Part shown: positions 1 through 5,797 of the stretch, in pieces
Position numbering within the stretch: position 1 is the stretch's first letter
Layout of the letters: each line of letters begins with the position of its first letter
Notes under the pieces: model-generated
What the model was told of the DNA's origin: nothing
What the model saw: only the letters and a program-made list of their open reading frames with translations
The model's database searches: none
DNA from: Acidobacteriota bacterium
GTDB lineage: Bacteria > Acidobacteriota > Blastocatellia > Pyrinomonadales > Pyrinomonadaceae
NCBI GenBank assembly: GCA_013696385.1
Contig: JACCYR010000128.1
Span: 1-13,522 of the forward strand
Direction: 5' to 3'
DNA: 13,522 bases
Made by a program: the position numbers and the translations under genes

Positions 1-70
1 CCAAAAGCTGCAGCGTTCGATAGGCGTAAATCGTGCCAGATGCGCCCGTGATGGCAAGTGTCAGTTCCAT
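1..70 (-). CDS. ubiX: UbiX-type flavin prenyltransferase, N-terminal fragment
   Basis: The first 23 codons of a minus-strand gene that leaves the window at position 1. The translation starts MELTLAITGASGTIYAYRTL. The ITGASG-x-IY pattern after a short beta strand is the flavin/phosphate-binding start of UbiX/Pad1 prenyltransferases, which join dimethylallyl phosphate to FMN to make the prenylated FMN cofactor of UbiD-type decarboxylases. Only this N-terminus is visible, so the assignment rests on one motif. There is no Shine-Dalgarno sequence; a TAGAAT hexamer ends 6 nt before the ATG, so the message may be leaderless. Another Rossmann-like flavoprotein of the same superfamily cannot be excluded. 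Confidence 0.72.
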   Translation of the reverse strand, partial: MELTLAITGASGTIYAYRTLQLL

Positions 71-76
71 AAAACC

Positions 77-82
77 ATTCTA
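77..82 (-). promoter_or_regulatory. Candidate -10 box of the ubiX-like gene
   Basis: TAGAAT on the minus strand, separated from the ATG by 6 nt (GGTTTT). No convincing -35 hexamer was found at 16-18 bp. The spacing equals that of the antitoxin promoter at 4344-4372, which does have a -35 element, and this is the main reason for listing it. Confidence 0.33.
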
Positions 83-155
83 ACTATAACAGTTTAACAA
101 ATAAAATTGCCTGCTGACATCTATCACTTGTATCAAATCAAAAACTTTATGCAAG

Positions 156-176
156 AAAATCAGTCAGATTGACTGA
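156..176 (-). terminator. Hairpin with short T tract, possible minus-strand terminator
   Basis: A perfect 7-bp inverted repeat (TCAGTCA, loop of 3, TGACTGA) at 160-176. On the minus strand it is followed by TTTTC. It could be the original terminator of the glycosyltransferase gene, now displaced by the IS remnant in between, but the stem is short and moderately AT-rich. It may equally be a chance hairpin. Confidence 0.35.
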
Positions 177-358
177 AAAATTATTTAATACAAAAGCAAT
201 GGTAAATGTGCGTTAGTTAATAGGGAGAGTGTATTTGTGAGCAAACAAGGAAAAATCAAGCGAACGATATTCAAGTTGCAATTAAAAAACGCGGTTGGAA
301 AACTATTGGAAAAGAGATAAGTAATGATAATCAATCCGAAAATTTTAGAATTAACAAA

Positions 359-641
359 AAATATCCGATTGAATTAACTGATAGTCAGTAGAATCATATC
401 AAAGATTTCCTTCCCTTGAAGCAACCGGCAGAAATCTCACAAAGTTGATTTCCGAGAAGTGGTCAACTTATTATTACTTGCGGTTGTGGCAAGCAGATGA
501 AACGCGGCAAAGGATTCACGATCATATACCAAGCAATTTGCAGCAGAAAAAACGTCGGCACAAACAGGCAGGATCAGTTTCGATTTGCAAAGCGTAAAAA
601 CAACCTCTATTGCGAGCAGTCAAGGTTTTAACACAGGCAAA
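359..641 (+). pseudogene. Decayed IS5-family (IS4/IS5 DDE) transposase fragment
   Basis: No open frame survives here, but three frames read in order match the N-terminal half of IS5-group transposases. Frame one gives KYPIELTDSQ, then a TAG (389-391) where the family has Trp (TGG), then NHIKDFLP. Around 444-467 another frame gives VDFREVVN. From 466 a third frame gives TYYYLRLWQADETRQRIHDH, and at 579-641 the reading FDLQSVKTTSIASSQGFNTGK carries the DSQSVKTT block around the first catalytic Asp. The segment between REVVN and TYYYL is missing (in the family it contains a conserved LRTGCQWR-like stretch), so there is an internal deletion plus frameshifts. The rest of the transposase, including the later catalytic residues, is absent. 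The fragment ends within about 10 nt of the 3' end of the glycosyltransferase gene. Terminal repeats were not found. The rest of 71-649 shows no recognisable gene. Confidence 0.75.
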
Positions 642-649
642 TTTGTCCT

Positions 650-1615
650 TTACTGCTCATTTTCAAAACCAATCTTCTCGCGCACCGTATAAATTGCTTT
701 CGCCTGCGATTCGTGATACGTCCGCACGAGCATTTCTGCTAGAAGTCCCATCAAAAAGAATTGCATACTGATTGCCAGCAGCACAATTGCAATCACGGGC
801 AGAGGCGTTAAGATAAATGAAACGCCGTAAATAAACTTCAGCGCGAATGCCCAAAGCCCCGCAAACGTCGAAAGCAAAAACGCGATTAAACCAAACGTGC
901 CGAAAACGTAAATCGGTTTCGTCTGATACGAAGCCATAAATTTTATTGTCATCAAATCGAACACAACTTTGAGCGTGCGCGATATTCCGTATTTTGATTT
1001 GCCGCGCATGCGGGCGTAATGGTCAACCGGAATTTCCGCGACTCGCGCGCCCGCCCAGCTTGCGTAAATCGGGATAAAGCGGTACATTTCGCCGTAAAGT
1101 TTTACGTCCTGAATCACATCGCGCCGATATGCTTTTAAGCTGCAACCGTAATCGTGAAGCGGAACGCCGCCGATTTTTGAAATAACGCTGTTAGCAATCC
1201 ACGAAGGAATTTTCCTTGAAACCAATTTATCCTGCCGATTTTTACGCCAGCCGGAAACAACATCGTAACCTTCGTCCAATTTCTCCAAAAGCCGTGCAAT
1301 ATCTTTCGGATCGTTTTGCAAATCTGCGTCCATCGGAATCAAAATTGCACCTTTTGCCGCGTCAATTCCCGCGCTCATCGCCGCCGTCTGCCCATAATTT
1401 CGGCGGAGAGAAATCACACGAACACGCGAATCTTCCGCCGCAATTTCCTTCAAAATTTGCAGAGATTTATCCGTCGAGCCGTCATCAACATAAATCACTT
1501 CCGCCGTTTTTCCCAAAGAGTTTAACGCCGCCTGAATCTTTGCGTGCATCGGACGCAAATTTTCTTCTTCGTTCAAAACGGGCAGAAAAAGCGATAATTC
1601 CGGATTGTTTTCCAT
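650..1615 (-). CDS. Family 2 glycosyltransferase, DPM1/GtrB-like, with two C-terminal membrane helices
   Basis: A 321-residue protein with a GT-A fold glycosyltransferase domain (about 7-225) and two hydrophobic helices (about 232-258 and 266-295). Visible motifs are LPVLNEEENL (11-20), VDDGSTD (43-49), the metal/nucleotide-binding DAD at 96-98 followed by LQNDP, and a CSLKAYRR acceptor-side block. This layout is that of polyprenyl-phosphate glycosyltransferases (dolichol-phosphate mannose synthase-like, GtrB/ArnC-like), which transfer a sugar from a nucleotide donor to undecaprenyl phosphate at the cytoplasmic face of the membrane for cell-envelope glycan assembly. The length fits the family (about 310-330). 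The exact sugar cannot be told. It lies 222 bp downstream of serA on the same strand; no clear promoter, Shine-Dalgarno or neighbouring glycan cluster was seen, so its pathway partner is unknown. Confidence 0.88.
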   Translation of the reverse strand: MENNPELSLFLPVLNEEENLRPMHAKIQAALNSLGKTAEVIYVDDGSTDKSLQILKEIAAEDSRVRVISLRRNYGQTAAMSAGIDAAKGAILIPMDADLQNDPKDIARLLEKLDEGYDVVSGWRKNRQDKLVSRKIPSWIANSVISKIGGVPLHDYGCSLKAYRRDVIQDVKLYGEMYRFIPIYASWAGARVAEIPVDHYARMRGKSKYGISRTLKVVFDLMTIKFMASYQTKPIYVFGTFGLIAFLLSTFAGLWAFALKFIYGVSFILTPLPVIAIVLLAISMQFFLMGLLAEMLVRTYHESQAKAIYTVREKIGFENEQ

Positions 1616-1837
1616 AAACTTTATCGGAGAAACGGCACGAGTTTCACCAAAAATTGCTTTAGGTTTTCTTTGTGTTATCTGGTGGATTCTACCTTCTTAG
1701 CAGCAATCGTAATTGAACCACCAAACAAAAAATCAAATTCTTCAGTCTGAATCTTTCCGCCTTTGATTTAATAACAATTTTAAAGAATTTGCATTTCGCG
1801 TGCGATAACTTTTAACTTTCAGTTTTTCGAGAGAATT

Positions 1838-3073
1838 TTAATAGACCATTCTCGTTTTAATTGTTCCTTTGACTTCTTTCAAAATATCGAAGGCTTTCCG
1901 CGAAAGTTCGGTGTCAACGTCTAAAATCACATAACCGATTTCTTCGTTGGTCTTGAGATATTGCCCTAAAATGTTAATGCCTTTTTCAGATAATTTCGAG
2001 TTTATTTCGCCCAAAACGCCCGGAATGTTTTGGTGAATGTGTAGGACGCGATGCGCTGCGGCTTGCGGCGGCAGATTAACGGCGGGAACGGTGTGCGAAC
2101 CGTTTGACGTGCCGAGTTCCGTGTAATTTATTAGTTTCGCCGTAACGTCCAAGCCGATATTTGCCTGTGCTTCTTCGGTTGAACCGCCAATGTGCGGCGT
2201 TAAAATTACATTCGGCAGATTCTGCAAATCACAAGCAAATTTATCGCCGTTTTTTTCCGGTTCTTCGGGGAAAACGTCAATCGCCGCGCCGCTAATCGTG
2301 CCGTTTTCGATGGCAATTTTCAAAGCGTCCAAATCAACCACATCGCCGCGTGAATAATTGAGAAGAATTGTTCCCTTTTGCATCGCCGAAAGCGTTTTTC
2401 CGTTTATCATATTGCGCGTTGTTGCGTCGCTTGGCACGTGCAAAGTTACGATATTTGATTGCTTTAATAAATCTTTTAAGTTGCGAATTTGTTTAGCGTT
2501 GCCGTGCGGAAGTTTCGTCAAAACGTCATAATAAACGACATTCATTCCCAACGCCTCCGCCATCACCGAAACCTGCGAGCCGATATTACCGTAACCGACG
2601 ATTCCCAAAGTTTTGTCGCGCAATTCAAAACTTCCCGTCGCTTCTTTGAGCCAAACGCCTTTGTGCGCTGCAATGTTTTTATCCGTAATTTTGCGAATCA
2701 GCATTACGCACAAACCGATTATTAATTCCGCAACTGAGCGCGTGTTTGAATATGGCGCATTAAAAACGGCGATACCCTTTTTAGTTGCGGCTTTCAAATC
2801 AACTTGATTAATGCCGATGCAAAATGCGCCAATTGCCAAAAGTTTATCTGCCATTTCGATTACTTTTTCCGTAATCTGCGTTTTTGAGCGAATGCCCAAA
2901 ATGTGAACGCCTTTGATTTCTTTGATTAAATCCGCTTCGCTCAACGCGCCCGAAAATCTTTTGATTTCGACATAGCCGCCTTGTTTTAATTCCTCGACCG
3001 CCGAATCACTGATGTTTTCGAGCAGCAGAATTTTGATTTTGCCGCGCGGATAAGATGTTTGCTTTGGTTTCAT
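1838..3073 (-). CDS. serA: D-3-phosphoglycerate dehydrogenase, E. coli-type with C-terminal ACT domain
   Basis: Oxidises 3-phosphoglycerate to 3-phosphohydroxypyruvate with NAD+, the first step of serine synthesis in the cytoplasm. I take the start at 3073 (MKPKQTSYPRG), giving 411 residues, close to the 410 of the E. coli enzyme. An in-frame ATG 63 nt earlier would translate through a terminator hairpin. Seen in order: an N-terminal substrate domain with LAIGAFCIGINQVDL and NAPYSNTRSVAEL; the NAD-binding loop GIVGYGNIG (about 158-164); catalytic Arg in NYSRGDVVD, Glu in DVFPEEP and His in TPHIGGST; and a final ACT domain from RVLHIHQNIPGVLGEI to the C-terminal TRMVY. The ACT domain is the serine feedback site in the E. 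coli-type enzyme, so allosteric inhibition by serine is likely from family knowledge. No Shine-Dalgarno precedes the start; a TATAAT ends 10 nt upstream. Confidence 0.95.
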   Translation of the reverse strand: MKPKQTSYPRGKIKILLLENISDSAVEELKQGGYVEIKRFSGALSEADLIKEIKGVHILGIRSKTQITEKVIEMADKLLAIGAFCIGINQVDLKAATKKGIAVFNAPYSNTRSVAELIIGLCVMLIRKITDKNIAAHKGVWLKEATGSFELRDKTLGIVGYGNIGSQVSVMAEALGMNVVYYDVLTKLPHGNAKQIRNLKDLLKQSNIVTLHVPSDATTRNMINGKTLSAMQKGTILLNYSRGDVVDLDALKIAIENGTISGAAIDVFPEEPEKNGDKFACDLQNLPNVILTPHIGGSTEEAQANIGLDVTAKLINYTELGTSNGSHTVPAVNLPPQAAAHRVLHIHQNIPGVLGEINSKLSEKGINILGQYLKTNEEIGYVILDVDTELSRKAFDILKEVKGTIKTRMVY

Positions 3074-3083
3074 AAAAAAGCTG

Positions 3084-3089
3084 ATTATA
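3084..3089 (-). promoter_or_regulatory. Candidate -10 box of serA
   Basis: A consensus TATAAT on the minus strand with 10 nt between it and the serA ATG, which predicts a 5' leader of only a few nucleotides. It follows directly on the T tract of the upstream terminator. No good -35 hexamer is visible, because that position falls inside the terminator stem. Confidence 0.4.
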
Positions 3090-3091
3090 AC

Positions 3092-3121
3092 AAAAAAACG
3101 AGAGCGAAGTTTCGTTCTCGT
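3092..3121 (-). terminator. Strong Rho-independent terminator just upstream of serA
   Basis: On the minus strand, a 24-nt inverted repeat (positions 3121-3098; stem up to 12 bp with two G-U wobbles, tip opening to a small loop) is followed by seven T. It probably ends the transcript of the deiodinase-like gene at 3273-4175, although it lies about 150 nt after that stop codon. Since it sits only 19 nt before the serA start, it also isolates serA from read-through; attenuation of serA is conceivable but nothing else in the leader supports it. Confidence 0.75.
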
Positions 3122-3272
3122 TCTTTTAATGTTCAAGCGTTTTTAGTTTCAACTTTAATCTGCTTGCTTTCAATCATTTACACGCCGCAAGCGTGAACTC
3201 GGAACATTATTTTTGCGGCTAAACCTTGTCGTTTGAGTTTTTTAACCAGTCTCCAAAAATATTTACGCGCAA

Positions 3273-4175
3273 TCATCTCCCAGAATTACGATTATCACCT
3301 CTGCGCGTCAACGCCCACATGCCAAGCGCGAACAATGCGCCTGTTCCGACCGCCAAACCGAATTTAACTGCTGGCGGAAGTGGTTTGCCGCGCAACGTGA
3401 GCGGCGCAAGCAGCGAACGAAGCTGATAGCCGAGCCAAGGTCCGCTTGCCATTCCCGGTGCCGATAATTCTAGTTCAACCGCACTCTGCGGAAATCCGCG
3501 CCTGAGTCCCTTCCAGCCGTCTGTAATAGTGGCGAGCAGATGCGGCATGCGGTGCGTTCCGCCTTTGACCACGCCGCGTCCGCCTTGATTTAACAATTCT
3601 TCAATCGCTTCGTGCAAGGTCGGCGCGTGCGTCCACATATTGTAAAAGGAAACGCGCCCGTCTGCGTCAATCAAATACGTCGGGTCGGCAAGCCCGCCGT
3701 AAACCTGATGCGCCGTGCCTTGTAAATCATCAACCAAAACCGGATACAGAATGTCTTCTTCGCCCTTAAATTTTTCTCCGTCGCGCCATTTTTGTTCAAA
3801 ACTGCGATACGGCTCGGCTCCGGGTCCGGGATGCGCCTGACGAATTAAGACATCAACAAAATTAACTTCTGTGTTCCAGTTTTGATAAAGCTTTCTAAGC
3901 GGCTCGACCGAGCCGGCGGTTATCGGTCAACTGTATGAGCCGAAATGAAGAATTGTCGGTCGCCCGCGCAAATCGCTCAGGCGGAGCGAGCCACTGCCGA
4001 CTTGCGGCAATTCAAAATCTGGCGCAATTGCGCCCGGCTCAATGCCGCGAGCCTCGACGGTTAGCTGCACGTCGTGTAAAAGAATTTTCGTTTTGAAATG
4101 TTCAAAATTATAATTATCTGACTTTTCGCTCTCGTCCAGATTGACAAAGCGTTTTTCAATTTCTGTTTCTTGCAT
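3273..4175 (-). CDS. Deiodinase-like thioredoxin-fold protein, putative selenoprotein (in-frame TGA = Sec83)
   Basis: Two open frames, 4175-3930 and 3926-3276, are in the same frame and separated only by one TGA (3927-3929); the 63 codons between it and the next possible start contain no stop. Read through, the product is 300 residues. Residues about 50-185 form a thioredoxin-like domain: PGAIAPDFELP, RPTILHFGSYS, then the TGA-encoded residue, then PITAGSVEPLRKLY, NFVDVLIRQAHP and DPTYLIDADGRVSFYN. FGSxxU-P...FRKL and the Y-I-x-x-AHP strand are hallmarks of iodothyronine deiodinases (PF00837), and the TGA falls exactly on their catalytic Sec. A hairpin with loop GGUC follows (3900-3915). A good Shine-Dalgarno, AGGGAGG, precedes the ATG. 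The last 110 residues are a C-terminal extension with one membrane helix (about 270-287). Bacterial homologues are probably peroxidase or reductase enzymes rather than thyroid-hormone enzymes; the substrate is unknown. Alternative: a nonsense-mutated redoxin gene. Confidence 0.8.
3900..3915 (-). promoter_or_regulatory. Candidate bacterial SECIS hairpin
   Basis: On the minus strand, starting 12 nt after the TGA, the sequence forms a perfect 6-bp stem CGGCTC/GAGCCG closed by the tetraloop GGTC (loop at +18 to +21 after the TGA). Bacterial SECIS elements sit inside the coding sequence directly after the UGA, with a G at the start of the apical loop about 16-37 nt downstream; SelB contacts that loop. 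As I recall, the E. coli fdhF element also has a GGUC apical loop at nearly the same distance. The lower stem here is imperfect and no clear bulged U is seen. Confidence 0.6.
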
Positions 4176-4343
4176 TATTTTTCCTCCCTTATGTTCGTTT
4201 TTATTTTTTCAAATTGTTTCAAGCGGCGAGCGGTTTTAATTTTCTTTCAGCCGCAATCAAATTTCTCCCTGGTGAAAATCCGCTACCTTCACATTGTAAG
4301 CGTTATCTTCCTATCATTCAAAACAAATTACTATTGTTTATTC

Positions 4344-4372
4344 TTGAGACAAAATAAATCGTTGTGTAGAAT
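4344..4372 (+). promoter_or_regulatory. Sigma70-type promoter of the antitoxin gene
   Basis: TTGAGA (4344-4349), a 17-bp spacer, then TAGAAT (4367-4372). Each hexamer differs little from consensus and the spacing is ideal. The -10 box ends 6 nt before the ATG at 4379, so transcription should start at or next to the A of the start codon, giving a leaderless message; no Shine-Dalgarno is present. Confidence 0.65.
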
Positions 4373-4378
4373 CAGGTT

Positions 4379-4594
4379 ATGACTAAACTTTTGGAAAAAG
4401 CATTTAGCGAAGCATCAAGACTGCCGACGACGATGCAAAATATGATTGCCGAAAGATTGCTCGAAGATATTCGCGCCGAAGCCAAATGGGACGAGAGTTT
4501 CGCCGCGTCGCAAGATGAACTTTCGCAGTTGGCGGACGAAGCCATCGCCGATTTTCAGAACGGAGAAACCAAACCGCTCGAAGAAGTTTTGTGA
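4379..4594 (+). CDS. Small antitoxin of a RelE/ParE-type toxin-antitoxin pair
   Basis: A 71-residue acidic, probably helical protein: MTKLLEKAFSEASRLP, then IAERLLEDIRAEAKWDESFA, then SQDELSQLADEAIADFQNGE and a C-terminal PLEEVL. The pattern LLEKAF-x-E-x-SxLP / LLEDI-x-x-E-x-xWDxxF / LxxLAxEA is one I associate with antitoxins that precede small RelE/ParE-like toxins. It would bind the toxin through its C-terminal half; no DNA-binding fold (ribbon-helix-helix or HTH) is obvious. Its TGA overlaps the GTG of the toxin reading frame (GTGA), the usual translational coupling. The toxin partner is broken here, so this antitoxin appears to be an intact orphan. The start is fixed by the promoter placement directly before the ATG. 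Confidence 0.72.
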   Translation: MTKLLEKAFSEASRLPTTMQNMIAERLLEDIRAEAKWDESFAASQDELSQLADEAIADFQNGETKPLEEVL

Positions 4595-4787
4595 AATCAC
4601 ACGCAGGCGAAAAATTCTGGAGAGCGTTTGAAATCTGCCAGCCCAAATCCAACGCTGGGCGCGTGAAGCATATTGTTTGTGGCAGGAAAACCCCTTTCAC
4701 CCAAGTCTTCAATTCAAACAAATTCATCAGCAAAAACCAATTTTCTCGGTGCGCGTCGGCATCGGTTGGCGGGCTGTCGGCGTAAAA
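4591..4787 (+). pseudogene. RelE/ParE-like toxin, frameshifted and truncated
   Basis: The frame from GTG 4591 gives MKSHAGEKFWRAFE and then loses similarity. Moving one base back at 4632 gives N, then LPAQIQRWAREAYCLWQ, then ENPFHPSLQFKQIHQQKPIF and SVRVGIGWRAVGVKQ. Together this is the core of a RelE/ParE-superfamily toxin (the F-W-x-x-x-xxLP start, NPFHPSLxFK, SVRV and WRAVG strands). A one-base loss in a run of A around 4631-4633 (GAAAAT reduced to GAAAT) explains the break. The last strand of the family, usually a WFWIGSHxEYD-like end, is missing: after VGVKQ the frame runs into unrelated sequence and stops at 4854-4856. So the toxin carries two independent lesions and should be inactive unless frameshifting and a novel tail rescue it. 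Confidence 0.72.
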
Positions 4788-5512
4788 CAAGAGGAATCCG
4801 AATCTTCGGAAAGTATCTGCATGGTCTCAAATACTTTGTTTAAGGCAATGCCATAAACTACTCCGTAACCGTTTTTGTCGCATAATTCTTCAAGTATTTT
4901 TGTCTGCACAAATTCGGCAATTTCGTTTGAAGCCTTCAAATCAATCAGCACCTTCATTGTTTTTTCAAGGTTCGGATTACTGCTTTCATTAAGCATTCGC
5001 GTAATATTTGGAACAGCCGAGTAATACTTGAGGGCAGCAAGTGTTTCAATTACATAGATGCTCTCAGGTCTGTTGTAACCAAACTTTAGATAATCATTCA
5101 AGGTAAAGGTAATCGCATAACTATTTCGTGAAAAAGTGTTCTTTAAGCTCTGTGGCGTAAATAAAGCCAGAAGCGGACGGTTATCTTCAGTTCCGGCTAG
5201 AATTAAGATTCTGACCAAATGTTTGGTCTTATCTACCGAAGCCTTTTCTAGTTCATTTTTAGCTGCCGTCAAAAACAAATCCTTATGTTCTTTTGCCAGT
5301 AGGTGAAGACGATTAATTTGTTCTTCGTCAGGATAAATTACGTCATAATCTCTTTTTGAATAACTGGCTTCCGTCAGATAATATTTGATTTCATCGGATG
5401 CATCCGTAAATTCACGAACCACTGGCGCAGTTTGATTTCGTCGGGTTATCTGAGCCAAACAAGTAGTTGAAAGCAGTGCCAAAACTATAACTAGAAGGAA
5501 AGTTTGTTTCAT
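4727..5512 (-). CDS. Secreted protein of unknown function, C-terminus replaced by antisense toxin sequence
   Basis: A 261-residue protein that I do not recognise. It starts with a clear Sec signal peptide (MKQTFLLVIVLALLSTTCLA, cleavage probably after LA at residue 20), followed by a mature part rich in helices, with repeated leucine-rich helix pairs such as HLVRILILAG, ESIYVIETLAALKYYSAVPN and NLEKTMKVLIDLKASNEIAE that faintly suggest HEAT-like repeats. It is likely periplasmic or exported. The last 20 or so residues (from about CFTPTARQP to EKIGFC) are encoded on the opposite strand of the toxin remnant at 4727-4790, so the native C-terminus was probably lost when the two segments were joined. 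Two conserved-looking Cys lie near the end (ILEELCDKNGYG). It lies downstream of the IS630 copy and, before that insertion, followed the kinase gene by about 250 nt on the same strand. Confidence 0.6.
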   Translation of the reverse strand: MKQTFLLVIVLALLSTTCLAQITRRNQTAPVVREFTDASDEIKYYLTEASYSKRDYDVIYPDEEQINRLHLLAKEHKDLFLTAAKNELEKASVDKTKHLVRILILAGTEDNRPLLALFTPQSLKNTFSRNSYAITFTLNDYLKFGYNRPESIYVIETLAALKYYSAVPNITRMLNESSNPNLEKTMKVLIDLKASNEIAEFVQTKILEELCDKNGYGVVYGIALNKVFETMQILSEDSDSSCFTPTARQPMPTRTEKIGFC

Positions 5513-5529
5513 AATAATATGATGCAGCT

Positions 5530-5716
5530 AATAAAATTAAGCGATAATTTTATTGCAGATAAAGCAGTGTAGCTTTATCTAGTAGATTGAGATTCTTCTT
5601 GTAATTTCTTACAAATGTATCCAATTACATAAGTAATTGTTCAAAATTAGGCACGAGCGTTTTGAGTTTGCGCCTAAAGGTTGGCTCTTCGCAAAATAAA
5701 AGCCAACTAAAGTTGG
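5530..5716. repeat. Cluster of consecutive hairpins between the IS and the secreted-protein gene
   Basis: This non-coding stretch holds a series of perfect inverted repeats. They are 5530-5554 (10-bp stem, AATAAAATTA), 5557-5580 (9-bp stem, AGATAAAGC), 5599-5614 (6-bp, TTGTAA) and 5622-5639 (7-bp, CAATTAC). Further on are 5647-5677 (6-bp, TTAGGC) and two mutually exclusive ones, 5680-5707 (7-bp, GTTGGCT) and 5703-5716 (6-bp, CCAACT). On the minus strand the last is followed by CTTTTATTTT and could have been the kinase terminator before the IS inserted. The whole could be a structured leader of the secreted-protein gene or a decayed dispersed repeat. Confidence 0.5.
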
Positions 5717-5760
5717 AACTTAATACTTTTTTGTCTAATCTAATTCTGCACGATTACTTA

Positions 5761-5779
5761 AGCACCCCAACAGAAATAG
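5761..5779 (+). repeat. IS630 left terminal inverted repeat
   Basis: Nineteen bases identical to the reverse complement of the right end at 6824-6842; the adjacent TA completes a 21-bp match. Confidence 0.93.
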
Positions 5780-5797
5780 GTTAGACTATTTCTTGAG

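Noticed and set aside
1616..1837. A regulatory element or small gene between serA and the glycosyltransferase.
   Set aside because: I found only a lone TAGAAT without a matching -35 and no hairpin or coding signal worth reporting.
3074..3136. A longer SerA starting at ATG 3136.
   Set aside because: The added 21 residues would be translated from the terminator stem and T tract and have no counterpart in SerA proteins.
3180..3272. A possible small RNA or tRNA in the spacer downstream of the deiodinase-like gene.
   Set aside because: Only a 5-bp hairpin (CACGC/GCGTG) is present and no cloverleaf or T-loop sequence can be formed.
3273..3737. A separate gene beginning at a TTG (codon for Leu in the longer frame).
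   Set aside because: The frame is open back to the TGA at 3927 and continuous in phase with the upstream frame; the protein similarity spans both, so this is the second half of one gene.
3927..3929. TGA recoded as Trp or simple nonsense mutation.
   Set aside because: TGG is used for Trp throughout and TGA terminates other genes here, including this one; the family places Sec exactly at this codon and a SECIS-like hairpin follows. A mutation remains possible but is less likely.
4404..4790. A 128-codon minus-strand frame across the toxin-antitoxin locus.
   Set aside because: It is antisense to the antitoxin and toxin remnant, has no recognisable domain and no ribosome binding site; a shadow frame.
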